Assembly (NCBI RefSeq): GCF_001648555.1
Contig: NZ_LQXM01000022.1
Span: 124,001 to 188,000, forward strand
Source: Rossellomorea aquimaris TF-12
GTDB taxonomy: Bacteria > Bacillota > Bacilli > Bacillales > Bacillaceae_B
Length of the DNA: 64,000 nt
Direction: 5' to 3'
In this document: positions 15,307 to 23,997 of the stretch, one piece after another
Numbering within the stretch: position 1 is the first letter of the stretch
Layout: every line of letters starts with the position of its first letter
Position numbers and translations under genes: made by a program
Notes under the pieces: model-generated
Told to the model about the DNA's origin: nothing
The model's input: the letters and a program-made list of their open reading frames with translations, nothing else
Databases searched by the model: none

Positions 15307-16098
15307 TTAATGTGTCTGTTGCAGATAAAAGATTCCACCATTAATAATATCGATTGAAACCTTTGGCTCGTATTGTTCCTTTAGTGCCTGCTGCTCTAAA
15401 TAATACGATTCAGGCTTTTCCTCTTGATCACCATAGAAATGATTTAATAAGCGTAAATCTTCATCCCATTTTTTTCGTGCTTCGTCTGCCCATTCATAGG
15501 TCTCTTGCTTTAGCCCTTCATGTAAATAGCTTTGGATGCGATTAATCCCGCTTTTCGGTTTAATAATTGGTGTTAAGGTAAAAGTGAAATCGGGTATTTT
15601 GGGTGTGAGACTTTTCGATAATAAAAAGGAATGAAAATCCTCTTGTATTCCACCATTAATTAAATTTAATCCAATGCTCCGAATGCTGTCTTTTTTTCGG
15701 TTACATTGATAGGAAAGTTTAATATTAAGACCTAACCAAGGCTGAAGGGGAACCCCTTGCCCATTGGTAAAGGGCTGATTCTCATATAACCGTATATATC
15801 CTGCTAAGGTTCTCGTTGAATGAAAGATTTGGTGTAATCGAGGAGATCCAAAGTGAATCAGTTCTCCTTTGAAATCATCAGGAGCATTTTCTTGATTCGT
15901 CACCAATGATAATGTCATGGGATTAGGGGTGCCACCGGTTTTCTCAAGATAATGCCAATAAAACGGCCGGTTCATCAGTTCTTTGTCTAAATCAACCGTA
16001 AGCTGGACGGTCATATATCCATTCCCATTTGCTACAAGGTCACAACCATTAGCCACAAAGTACCGTTCAAGAAATCGATGTATTTCGTGCTGCTGCAT
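15307..16098 (-). CDS. yqhG: YqhG family protein
   Basis: 263 aa, Shine-Dalgarno AAAGGAGG. A soluble protein with a start (HEIHRFLERYFVANGC) and length typical of YqhG. It is encoded downstream of the helicase yqhH and overlaps it by 32 nt, so it is translated from the same mRNA. The function is not established; constant pairing with YqhH suggests a joint role in nucleic-acid metabolism. Confidence 0.88.
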   Translation of the reverse strand: MQQHEIHRFLERYFVANGCDLVANGNGYMTVQLTVDLDKELMNRPFYWHYLEKTGGTPNPMTLSLVTNQENAPDDFKGELIHFGSPRLHQIFHSTRTLAGYIRLYENQPFTNGQGVPLQPWLGLNIKLSYQCNRKKDSIRSIGLNLINGGIQEDFHSFLLSKSLTPKIPDFTFTLTPIIKPKSGINRIQSYLHEGLKQETYEWADEARKKWDEDLRLLNHFYGDQEEKPESYYLEQQALKEQYEPKVSIDIINGGIFYLQQTH

Positions 16099-17767
16099 TT
16101 GCTCTTTCCTCCTTTAATTCTTCTGCAAATTGAATCATGCTCGTAAGGTTTTCCATTTTAATTTTCATTTCGCCCTCGGATTTGGACTTGGAGAGGATGT
16201 CTGTCATATGCTCTTCGAAATCAGAGAATTCAAGGCGGGTTAAAATGTCATCCAATTGGCCAATCACTCTTTCAAAAAGATTTATTTTTTCATATAAAAG
16301 TTTTAATATATGCTCTTCAACTGTATCTCTTGTGGCGAAATTATATATATGCACATCCTCTGTTTGCCCTAAACGATGTACCCGTCCAATTCGTTGCTCA
16401 AGCCTCATCGGATTCCAGGGAAGATCGAAATTAATGACATGGTGACAGAATTGAAGGTTGATACCTTCTCCACCTGCTTCTGTGGCAATTAGAACTTGGG
16501 CATGCTTTTGAAAGAGCTCACGCATCCAATCTTTCTTTCCTCGTTTAAAACCACCTCTAAAGGGAACAGAGCTGATTCCATGCTGTTTTAAAAACCATTG
16601 TAAATACAGCTGAGTGGCTCTGTATTCCGTAAAGATAATCACCTTATCATTGATGGATTGAACCAGTTCCAATGCTTTCTGAGCTTTAGAATTCATTTTG
16701 ACATTTTCTACTTTTTTCATGAGAGTACCAATGGTGTTTTCAAATGCTACTGTTGGCGCTTCCTTTTTTTCTAGCATGTTTTTCAGAGTATAGAATACAG
16801 CTTCACGACTACTACATGCCTCTCGTTGAAGAGTGAGCAAGGAGAAGGAGCTGGAAGATACCCACTCGTCATAGCTTCCTTTTAAAAGCTCTATGCTATT
16901 ATATAAATCTCTTTCAGCCTCATTAAAATCAATCAATATGGTTTTTACATGGCGTTTGGTCCATTCAATGCCTGTATCACTTCTTCTATTTCTAATCATC
17001 ACTTTATTGATCAGGTTTTTTAAATGTTCGTCTTCTTGAAGACTACGGTCCCCTTTTTTATAGCGATCTGTAAATCCTGATTCATTACCAAGATGTCCTG
17101 GTTTTAAAAGGGAGACAAGGTGGAAAATTTCTTCTACTCGATTTTGAATAGGAGTTGCCGTTAAAAGTAGACAAAACTTTTTCTTCAAGTTTTGAACAAA
17201 CTCATAGTTTTTTGTTTTATGGTTTTTGAGTTTGTGAGCTTCATCAATGATGACTAAATCATAATCCTGTTCATATACCTTTTCCCGGTGAGGACTTCGT
17301 TTTGCTGTATCCATAGAGGACACAACAATATCACATTGCTCCCACACATAACTTTTTCTCTGAGGTACAGCCGGAATGAAAAACTTACTGTTTAATTCAT
17401 ATGCCCATTGAGAGACAAGGGAGGCTGGTACCAAAATCAGGACTTTTTTTACTAACCCTCTAATCATGTATTCTTTTAATATAAGTCCAGCTTCAATTGT
17501 TTTTCCTAGTCCCACTTCATCTGCAAGTATAGCTTTTCCGTTCATTGTCTCCACTACCTGTTTAGCGGCTTCGAGTTGATGAGGTAAGGGAGTCACATTA
17601 GCCAAATGTTTTGGCGCTTGTAGACCTTCAAAGTTCGGAATTGCAAGGTGTTGCTCAAATTCAATGGCAAGCTTGTACAGCTCCCAGTTCCCCCATGGAC
17701 CGTCGTTATGTATTAACGAATCGAGACCTTCGCCCCATTGGTTGTCAAATAAAACATCAACATTCAT
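16067..17767 (-). CDS. yqhH: SNF2/RapA-type helicase YqhH
   Basis: 566 aa from ATG 17767 (AAAGGAGATG upstream; an ATG 14 codons earlier has no site). DEXH motifs: ADEVGLGKTIEAGL (Walker A), VIIDEAHKLKN (Walker B), LTATPIQN (III). The second lobe has TEAGGEGINLQF and QRIGRVHRLGQ (V and VI). A SWI2/SNF2 family ATPase that would translocate on duplex DNA or remodel complexes on it. Confidence 0.92.
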   Translation of the reverse strand: MNVDVLFDNQWGEGLDSLIHNDGPWGNWELYKLAIEFEQHLAIPNFEGLQAPKHLANVTPLPHQLEAAKQVVETMNGKAILADEVGLGKTIEAGLILKEYMIRGLVKKVLILVPASLVSQWAYELNSKFFIPAVPQRKSYVWEQCDIVVSSMDTAKRSPHREKVYEQDYDLVIIDEAHKLKNHKTKNYEFVQNLKKKFCLLLTATPIQNRVEEIFHLVSLLKPGHLGNESGFTDRYKKGDRSLQEDEHLKNLINKVMIRNRRSDTGIEWTKRHVKTILIDFNEAERDLYNSIELLKGSYDEWVSSSSFSLLTLQREACSSREAVFYTLKNMLEKKEAPTVAFENTIGTLMKKVENVKMNSKAQKALELVQSINDKVIIFTEYRATQLYLQWFLKQHGISSVPFRGGFKRGKKDWMRELFQKHAQVLIATEAGGEGINLQFCHHVINFDLPWNPMRLEQRIGRVHRLGQTEDVHIYNFATRDTVEEHILKLLYEKINLFERVIGQLDDILTRLEFSDFEEHMTDILSKSKSEGEMKIKMENLTSMIQFAEELKEERANAAARNTSIS

Positions 17768-17875
17768 GTGAAAAACATCTCCTTTATTCATACAAAAATG
17801 ATTGCTCAAAATGAATAATTAATGGTAGGATAAAAATAGATTTACTAATGTTTAAAAAATTTAAAAATCCGAACA

Positions 17876-17905
17876 TTCACATCTGCAACATTACTTCTGT
17901 ATATT
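17876..17905 (+). promoter_or_regulatory. Promoter of the glycine-riboswitch operon
   Basis: TTCACA, 18 nt, TATATT, about 35-40 nt before the first aptamer. Plausible sigma-A promoter. Confidence 0.5.
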
Positions 17906-17937
17906 CTAGTATGACCAAATGTTACAAGGAATATTGG

Positions 17938-18160
17938 CGAATGATAGCAAGGGGAGAGACTGTAGATACAGCGCCGAAGGAGCAAGCATCATAAGTGTGA
18001 ATCTCTCAGGCAAAAAGACTCTTGTTGGACGCAACTCTGGAGAGAGTTTCCTATTATGGAAACCACCAAAGGGGAAAGCCGGTTTTTCGGTAAACTTTCA
18101 GGTGCAAGGACAGAGAAACTTCTTTTATAAAAAGGGGTTTTTCTGTCCTTTTTCGTATGT
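17938..18160 (+). ncRNA. Tandem glycine riboswitch with terminator
   Basis: Two aptamers in series. The first runs from GGGGAGAGAC through GCGCCGAAGGAGCAAGC to AATCTCTCAGGCAAAA. The second runs from CTGGAGAGAG through CCACCAAAGGGG to CTTTCAGGTGCAAGGACAG. The GCCGAAGGGGCAA-like and CTCAGGCAAAAGGAC-like signatures are those of the gcvT motif. A terminator with GGACAGAGAAAC / GTTTTTCTGTCC arms and TTTTT (18106-18160) follows. Glycine binding is expected to prevent termination and switch on gcvT-gcvPA-gcvPB. Confidence 0.95.
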
Positions 18161-18201
18161 TTAGAAGGATGTAGTGTGATGAAGATAAAGGGGGAAAAGT
18201 C

Positions 18202-19308
18202 ATGTCAGAGCTAAAACAAACACCACTATACGAAGTGTACAAAGAGTATGGAGGAAAGACCATCGACTTCGGTGGCTGGGCTTTACCAGTTCAATTCTCA
18301 AGCATTAAAGAAGAACATGAAGCGGTTAGAACTCGGGCTGGACTATTTGATGTTTCTCATATGGGAGAAATAGAAGTAAAGGGTGAAGGGGCCCTCGATT
18401 ATTTGCAAAAAATGCTTACGAATGATGTTTCTAAAGTGAAAGACGGTGGAGCACAGTACACCGCCATGTGTTATGAGAACGGTGGAACCGTCGATGATTT
18501 ATTAGTTTATAAAATAAAAGATCACGACTACTTATTAGTTGTGAATGCATCAAATATTGATAAAGATTTTGATTGGTTAAAGCAACACGTGACTGAGGAT
18601 GTAGAAGTGAATAATATTTCAGAGCATATGGCTCAACTTGCATTACAAGGTCCCCTTGCAGAACAAATCCTGCAAAAACTATCTGAAGGTCATGTCTTAA
18701 GCGATATAGGCTTCTTTAAATTCCAAACTGAAGTGAAAATAGATGGAAAGCATGCACTTGTTTCACGAACAGGCTATACAGGAGAAGATGGATTTGAAAT
18801 ATACTGTGACGCAAAGGATGCTGCTCACATGTGGAAAGCAATCCTTGAGGCTGGAAAAGAAGAAGGAATTCTTCCGTGTGGACTTGGAGCGAGAGATACC
18901 TTACGCTTCGAAGCTAACTTAGCTCTTTATGGCCAAGAATTATCTTCAACGATATCTCCTATTGAAGCTGGAATAGGTTTTGCAGTTAAAGTGAATAAAG
19001 AGGTTCCATTTATTGGTCAAGATGCACTAAAGAAGCAAAGGGAAGAAGGGGCATTAAGAAAGCTGGTTGGAATTGAAATGATTGACCGTGGAATTCCACG
19101 TCATGGATATAAAGTATTTTCTGGAGACGAAGAAATTGGAGAAGTGACAACGGGTACACAATCTCCAACCTTAAAGAAAAATGTGGGATTAGCCCTTATA
19201 AACAAAGAATTTACTTCTTTGGATACTGAGGTTTTCGTTGAAATAAGAGGAAAAAAAGTAAAAGCAACAGTAGTTCAGACACCTTTTTATAAAAGAGCAA
19301 AGAAATAG
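18202..19308 (+). CDS. gcvT: Aminomethyltransferase (glycine cleavage T protein)
   Basis: 368 aa. Transfers the methylene group from aminomethyl-H protein to tetrahydrofolate, releasing ammonia. The family signatures [36 protein letters not shown] and [10 protein letters not shown] are all present. Strong Shine-Dalgarno (AAAGGGGGAAAAG). First gene of the riboswitch-controlled operon; 15 nt precede gcvPA. Confidence 0.97.
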   Translation: MSELKQTPLYEVYKEYGGKTIDFGGWALPVQFSSIKEEHEAVRTRAGLFDVSHMGEIEVKGEGALDYLQKMLTNDVSKVKDGGAQYTAMCYENGGTVDDLLVYKIKDHDYLLVVNASNIDKDFDWLKQHVTEDVEVNNISEHMAQLALQGPLAEQILQKLSEGHVLSDIGFFKFQTEVKIDGKHALVSRTGYTGEDGFEIYCDAKDAAHMWKAILEAGKEEGILPCGLGARDTLRFEANLALYGQELSSTISPIEAGIGFAVKVNKEVPFIGQDALKKQREEGALRKLVGIEMIDRGIPRHGYKVFSGDEEIGEVTTGTQSPTLKKNVGLALINKEFTSLDTEVFVEIRGKKVKATVVQTPFYKRAKK

Positions 19309-19323
19309 GGAGGGATGACGGTC

Positions 19324-20670
19324 ATGAAGCATCGTTATTTACCAATGACAGAGCAGGATCAAAGGGAAATGTTAGACAGCATTGGAGTAAGCAGTGTGAA
19401 TGATCTATTTGAAGATATTCCTGAAAAGGTACGTTTTCAAGGGGATTATAATATCAAGGCAGCTAAATCTGAAACAGGCTTAGTAAAAGAGCTTACGAAA
19501 TTAGCAGCGAAAAATGCAGACTTAAAAAGTCATTCATCCTTTTTAGGTGCGGGAGTTTATGATCACTACATGCCGATTATTGTTGATCATGTATTATCTC
19601 GTTCTGAGTTTTATACAGCCTATACACCCTATCAACCAGAGATTTCACAAGGGGAGCTTCAAGCGATTTTTGAGTTTCAAACGATGATTTGTGAGTTGAC
19701 AGGCATGGATGTTGCCAATTCATCTATGTATGACGGAGGAACTTCTTTAGCAGAAGCAGCCATGCTAAGTGCAGGTCAAACACGTCGTAAAAAAGTATTG
19801 GTTTCAAGCACTGTCCATCCAGAATCAAGGGATGTCTTAAGATCATACGCAAAAGGTCAATATATCGATGTTGTAGAAATTCCACATACGAATGGAGTTA
19901 CAGACGTTGAGGAATTAAAGAAATTAATGTCAGATGAGATTGCTGCTGTCATCGTACAATATCCAAACTTTTACGGTCGAGTTGAAGAGCTAAAAGCGAT
20001 TGAAGAAGTCACTCATGCACAAAAAGCAATGTTTGTTGTATCTTCAAATCCATTAGCATTAGGCGCACTAACACCCCCTGGTAAATTAGGAGCAGATATC
20101 GTTATCGGGGATGCACAGCCATTTGGTATTCCTAGCGCATTCGGTGGCCCTCACTGTGGTTACTTTGCTGTTAACAAAAAGCTTATGCGTAAGGTTCCAG
20201 GTCGTCTTGTTGGTCAAACGGTCGATGAAAATGGAGTGAGAGGGTTTGTTCTAACCCTTCAAGCGCGCGAGCAACATATTCGTCGTGATAAAGCCACGTC
20301 AAATATTTGTTCTAACCAAGCACTAAACGCACTCGCTGCATCAGTAGCCATGACAGCTCTTGGAAAAAAGGGAGTTAAGGAAATGGCCTTGCAAAATATT
20401 CAGAAGGCTCATTATGCAAAAGAAGCCTTTAAAGCAAAAGGATTTACTATTGCATTTGAAGGACCATCCTTTAATGAATTTGTCGTTAAAGTAAATATGC
20501 CGGTTAAAACAATCAATCAAAAGCTCTTAGGAAAAGAAATGATTGGTGGATATGATTTAGGTCTTGTAGATGAGAGCTTGTCACAGCATATGCTAGTTGC
20601 TGTTACTGAACTTCGCAGCAAAGAAGAAATCGATGCATTCGTAGCAGAATTGGGGGATTGTCATGAATAA
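19324..20670 (+). CDS. gcvPA: Glycine dehydrogenase (decarboxylating) subunit 1
   Basis: 448 aa from ATG 19324, which sits 9 nt after AGGGAGGG; an ATG at 19315 touches that site. N-terminal half of P protein: [36 protein letters not shown] and [12 protein letters not shown]. It forms the PLP enzyme with GcvPB that decarboxylates glycine. Its end overlaps gcvPB by 8 nt. Confidence 0.97.
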   Translation: MKHRYLPMTEQDQREMLDSIGVSSVNDLFEDIPEKVRFQGDYNIKAAKSETGLVKELTKLAAKNADLKSHSSFLGAGVYDHYMPIIVDHVLSRSEFYTAYTPYQPEISQGELQAIFEFQTMICELTGMDVANSSMYDGGTSLAEAAMLSAGQTRRKKVLVSSTVHPESRDVLRSYAKGQYIDVVEIPHTNGVTDVEELKKLMSDEIAAVIVQYPNFYGRVEELKAIEEVTHAQKAMFVVSSNPLALGALTPPGKLGADIVIGDAQPFGIPSAFGGPHCGYFAVNKKLMRKVPGRLVGQTVDENGVRGFVLTLQAREQHIRRDKATSNICSNQALNALAASVAMTALGKKGVKEMALQNIQKAHYAKEAFKAKGFTIAFEGPSFNEFVVKVNMPVKTINQKLLGKEMIGGYDLGLVDESLSQHMLVAVTELRSKEEIDAFVAELGDCHE

Positions 20671-22132
20671 GCAAGATCAACCTCTTATCTTTGAATTGTC
20701 AAAAGAAGGCCGTATAGGATACAGCTTACCGGAATTAGATGTACCTCAAGTAGAGCTTTCAGACTTAATTCCATCTGATTATATTCGTACAGAAGAACCA
20801 GATTTACCAGAGGTTTCAGAACTTGATATTATGCGTCATTATACAGCATTGTCAAAACGTAACCACGGTGTTGACTCTGGGTTTTATCCATTAGGATCTT
20901 GTACGATGAAATACAATCCTAAGGTAAATGAAAACGTAGCTCGTTTAAATGGTTTTGCTCATATCAATCCTCTTCAGGAGCCTGAAAGTGTTCAAGGCGC
21001 ATTAGAATTAATGTATGATTTGCAAGAACATTTAAAAGAAATAACCGGAATGGATGAAGTTACACTACAACCAGCAGCAGGAGCTCACGGTGAGTGGACT
21101 GGGCTGATGATGATCCGTGCCTATCATGAAGCAAATGGTGATACCAAGCGTACGAAAGTCATTGTTCCTGATTCAGCTCACGGAACGAACCCGGCCAGTG
21201 CAACAGTTGCAGGATTTGAAACCGTAACGGTTAAATCAAATGAAAATGGTTTAGTGGATTTAGAAGATCTTAAGCGTGTAGTTGGGGATGACACAGCCGC
21301 ATTAATGCTGACGAATCCGAACACTTTAGGATTATTCGAAGAAAATATCCTTGAAATGGCTTCTATCATACATGAAGCGGGCGGAAAGCTTTATTATGAT
21401 GGAGCTAATTTAAATGCTGTTCTTTCAAAGGCACGACCAGGCGATATGGGATTTGATGTTGTCCATTTGAATCTTCATAAAACCTTTACAGGTCCTCACG
21501 GAGGCGGTGGACCAGGTAGTGGACCAGTAGGTGTTAAGGAAGACTTGATTGCCTACCTTCCAAAACCTATCCTGGTGAAGAATGGTGATCAATTTGAATT
21601 TGATTATAATCGTCCTGACTCGATTGGTCGAGTGAAGCCTTACTATGGGAATTTCGGAATCAATGTTCGTGCGTATACTTATATCAGAAGCATGGGCCCT
21701 GACGGTTTAAGAGCTGTAACAGAGAATGCCGTATTAAATGCCAATTATATGATGCGCCGATTAGCTCCATACTTTGATCTTCCATATGACCGTCATTGTA
21801 AGCATGAGTTTGTTATAAGTGGTAAGCGTCAAAAGAAACTGGGTGTTCGCACGTTAGATATTGCTAAGCGTTTACTTGACTTCGGCTATCATCCACCAAC
21901 CATCTACTTCCCATTGAACGTAGAGGAATGTATGATGATTGAACCAACGGAAACAGAATCCAAAGAAACGCTAGATTCATTCATTGATGCTATGATTCAA
22001 ATTGCCAAAGAAGCAGAAGAAACACCTGAAATCGTCCAAGAAGCTCCTCACACCACCATTGTGAAGAGAATGGACGAAACCCTGGCAGCGAGAAAACCAA
22101 TTCTGCGATACACGAAAGAACCCCAAAACTAA
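20663..22132 (+). CDS. gcvPB: Glycine dehydrogenase (decarboxylating) subunit 2
   Basis: 489 aa, the PLP-binding half: the lysine lies in [19 protein letters not shown], preceded by [22 protein letters not shown] and [11 protein letters not shown] are family signatures. Works with GcvPA, GcvT and the H protein (gcvH not in this window). Confidence 0.97.
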   Translation: MNKQDQPLIFELSKEGRIGYSLPELDVPQVELSDLIPSDYIRTEEPDLPEVSELDIMRHYTALSKRNHGVDSGFYPLGSCTMKYNPKVNENVARLNGFAHINPLQEPESVQGALELMYDLQEHLKEITGMDEVTLQPAAGAHGEWTGLMMIRAYHEANGDTKRTKVIVPDSAHGTNPASATVAGFETVTVKSNENGLVDLEDLKRVVGDDTAALMLTNPNTLGLFEENILEMASIIHEAGGKLYYDGANLNAVLSKARPGDMGFDVVHLNLHKTFTGPHGGGGPGSGPVGVKEDLIAYLPKPILVKNGDQFEFDYNRPDSIGRVKPYYGNFGINVRAYTYIRSMGPDGLRAVTENAVLNANYMMRRLAPYFDLPYDRHCKHEFVISGKRQKKLGVRTLDIAKRLLDFGYHPPTIYFPLNVEECMMIEPTETESKETLDSFIDAMIQIAKEAEETPEIVQEAPHTTIVKRMDETLAARKPILRYTKEPQN

Positions 22133-22142
22133 TAAGAAAAAA

Positions 22143-22179
22143 AGAGCCCGCCCCTTTCTAAAGGGGCGGACTTTTTTTA
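22143..22179 (+). terminator. Terminator of the gcv operon
   Basis: GCCCGCCCCTTT / AAGGGGCGGAC with a 3-nt loop and TTTTTTT. Confidence 0.9.
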
Positions 22180-22215
22180 GGGACGGACCTGTGTAGACTC
22201 AACTTTAATCTCAAT

Positions 22216-22248
22216 GAAAAAGACCACCCAGCAGGGTGATCTCTTTTC
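22216..22248 (-). terminator. Terminator of yqhL
   Basis: On the minus strand GATCACCC / GGGTGGTC is followed by TTTTT, right after the yqhL stop. Confidence 0.75.
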
Positions 22249-22250
22249 GA

Positions 22251-22637
22251 TTATTTCTTATGCTTAACCTTGCCTGTCCACTTTTTAAATCCACCCTGTA
22301 ACTGATGAATGTCTCGGTAGCCTTTTCGGTGAAGCATTTGAGCTGCTCTTCCACTACGTAATCCATTCTGGCAATAAAAGTAAACCGGTTGATCTGAACG
22401 GATTTCTTTTTGTCTCATTTTAATTTGAGACAGAGGAATATTACGTGCTCCTAGAATATGTCCATTTTCAAATTCATTTGCTTCACGAACATCTATCAAT
22501 TGAGCCTTTCGATATCCTGCTCGAAATTCTTCTTCAGACAATGTGTTCACAATTCTCTTTTGATAGAAGAACGTGAAAAGGGAATAAGCAATTATTCCAC
22601 CTACTACGACTAAAAGAAAATATAATCCTTCCATCAT
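22251..22637 (-). CDS. yqhL: Membrane-anchored rhodanese-like protein YqhL
   Basis: 128 aa: one N-terminal membrane helix (residues 5-24) followed by a rhodanese domain with the active cysteine in YFYCQNGLRSGRA (about residue 92) and IDVREANEFENGHI. A sulfurtransferase family member. Shine-Dalgarno GAAAGGAG. Stands alone, divergent from lipM. Confidence 0.9.
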   Translation of the reverse strand: MMEGLYFLLVVVGGIIAYSLFTFFYQKRIVNTLSEEEFRAGYRKAQLIDVREANEFENGHILGARNIPLSQIKMRQKEIRSDQPVYFYCQNGLRSGRAAQMLHRKGYRDIHQLQGGFKKWTGKVKHKK

Positions 22638-22811
22638 TCATGCTCCTTTCTACAAATGCACTATCTTCTATTATATTCATGATTTACTGCAGAATCAAAA
22701 GAAATTTATAAATAACTATTAAACAGTTTCCAATCTGTTTTTCTTTGTTTTTTTAATCGTATTTGATAGACTAGTAACGGATTGAATCGACGTATAAACG
22801 AGGTATGATAC

Positions 22812-23648
22812 ATGAAGAAAGAAACGTGGAGATTTATTGACTCAGGTAATTGCTCACCTTCATACAATATGGCCCTTGATGAGGCTTTACTTGATTGGCA
22901 TAGTGAAGGGAAAATTCCACCTACTATTCGATTTTATGGCTGGGACCCGGCTACATTATCCATTGGGTATTTCCAAAAGGTAGAAAAAGAAATTAATCTG
23001 GAAGCCGTTAAGGAACATAAGCTGGGATTTGTAAGAAGGCCAACTGGAGGAAGAGGTGTCCTTCACGAGCATGAACTAACCTATAGCGTCATTGTTTCTG
23101 AGGAACATCCTGAAATGCCAAAAACAGTAACGGAAGCATATCGTGTCATTTCAGAAGGTATATTAAAAGGATTCCAAGGTTTAGGTCTTGAAGCTTATTT
23201 TGCTGTCCCTAAGACAGCTGAAGAACGGGAAGGATTAAAGAATCCACGTTCAGCTGTATGCTTCGATGCACCAAGCTGGTACGAATTAGTAGTGGAAGGT
23301 AGAAAAGTAGCCGGCAGTGCTCAAACTCGTCAAAAAGGAGTTATTCTACAACATGGTTCCATTCTTTTGGATTTAGATGAAGATAAACTATTTAGTTTGT
23401 TTAAATACCCTTCAGAGCGCGTAAAAGAACGTATGCAAAAAGCGTTTAAAAATAAAGCGGTTGCTATGAATGAAATAAGCCATCATCCAGTGACGATGGA
23501 GATGGCAAAAGAAGCATTCAAAAATGGTTTTGAAGAAGGGTTGAACATCGAATTGGAACCCTATGTTCTAACAGAAGAAGAAACACAATATGTTGTGGAT
23601 TTAGCAAAGAGTCGATACGAATCAGAAGAATGGAATTTTAAAAGGTAA
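22812..23648 (+). CDS. lipM: Octanoyltransferase LipM
   Basis: 278 aa, the length of B. subtilis LipM (YqhM). [19 protein letters not shown] is the lipoyl-ligase/transferase motif, and Cys150 in [10 protein letters not shown] is the acyl-accepting residue of Lip[10 protein letters not shown] carries the binding lysine. It moves octanoyl from ACP to GcvH, starting lipoate synthesis for the glycine cleavage and keto-acid dehydrogenase complexes encoded nearby. Confidence 0.96.
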   Translation: MKKETWRFIDSGNCSPSYNMALDEALLDWHSEGKIPPTIRFYGWDPATLSIGYFQKVEKEINLEAVKEHKLGFVRRPTGGRGVLHEHELTYSVIVSEEHPEMPKTVTEAYRVISEGILKGFQGLGLEAYFAVPKTAEEREGLKNPRSAVCFDAPSWYELVVEGRKVAGSAQTRQKGVILQHGSILLDLDEDKLFSLFKYPSERVKERMQKAFKNKAVAMNEISHHPVTMEMAKEAFKNGFEEGLNIELEPYVLTEEETQYVVDLAKSRYESEEWNFKR

Positions 23649-23662
23649 AAAAATATTTGTAG

Positions 23663-23690
23663 AAAAAAAGCGACCTTTGTCGCTTTTTTC
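23663..23690 (+). terminator. Terminator of lipM
   Basis: AAAAAGCGAC / GTCGCTTTTTT with a CTTT loop. Confidence 0.85.
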
Positions 23691-23844
23691 CTATTTTACC
23701 AACTATTACACTCAATGAAATTATATCAACCTTTAAATTCATAGATATCAATCATATTTTAGATTGTTTGCTTTTGTATCCTCCTTTTTTCTATGTATAT
23801 TAGCTTTTTAGTGGTTTGACAAACAAAAGACCTATTGACCTAAA

Positions 23845-23893
23845 ACACAATATATGGTGTGTCGAATAATATTTTGTACACAATATGTTGTGT
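23845..23893 (+). promoter_or_regulatory. Two NrdR boxes before nrdJ
   Basis: ACACAATATATGGTGT (23845-23860) and ACACAATATGTTGTGT (23878-23893) match the NrdR consensus acaCwAtATaTwGwgt. Their starts are 33 nt apart, near three helical turns, as usual for NrdR. NrdR would repress nrdJ when dATP is high. Confidence 0.85.
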
Positions 23894-23997
23894 TTTAATA
23901 TTGCTTTTCTACTTTCCCTATGATAACGTAATATTTGATAATACACATCAAAGTGAAAACATATATAGAAACATTTACGATTGAAGGAGTTGTCTTT

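Noticed and set aside
18054..18263. Minus-strand frame across the glycine riboswitch
   Set aside because: The conserved riboswitch on the plus strand explains the sequence; the frame has no ribosome site.
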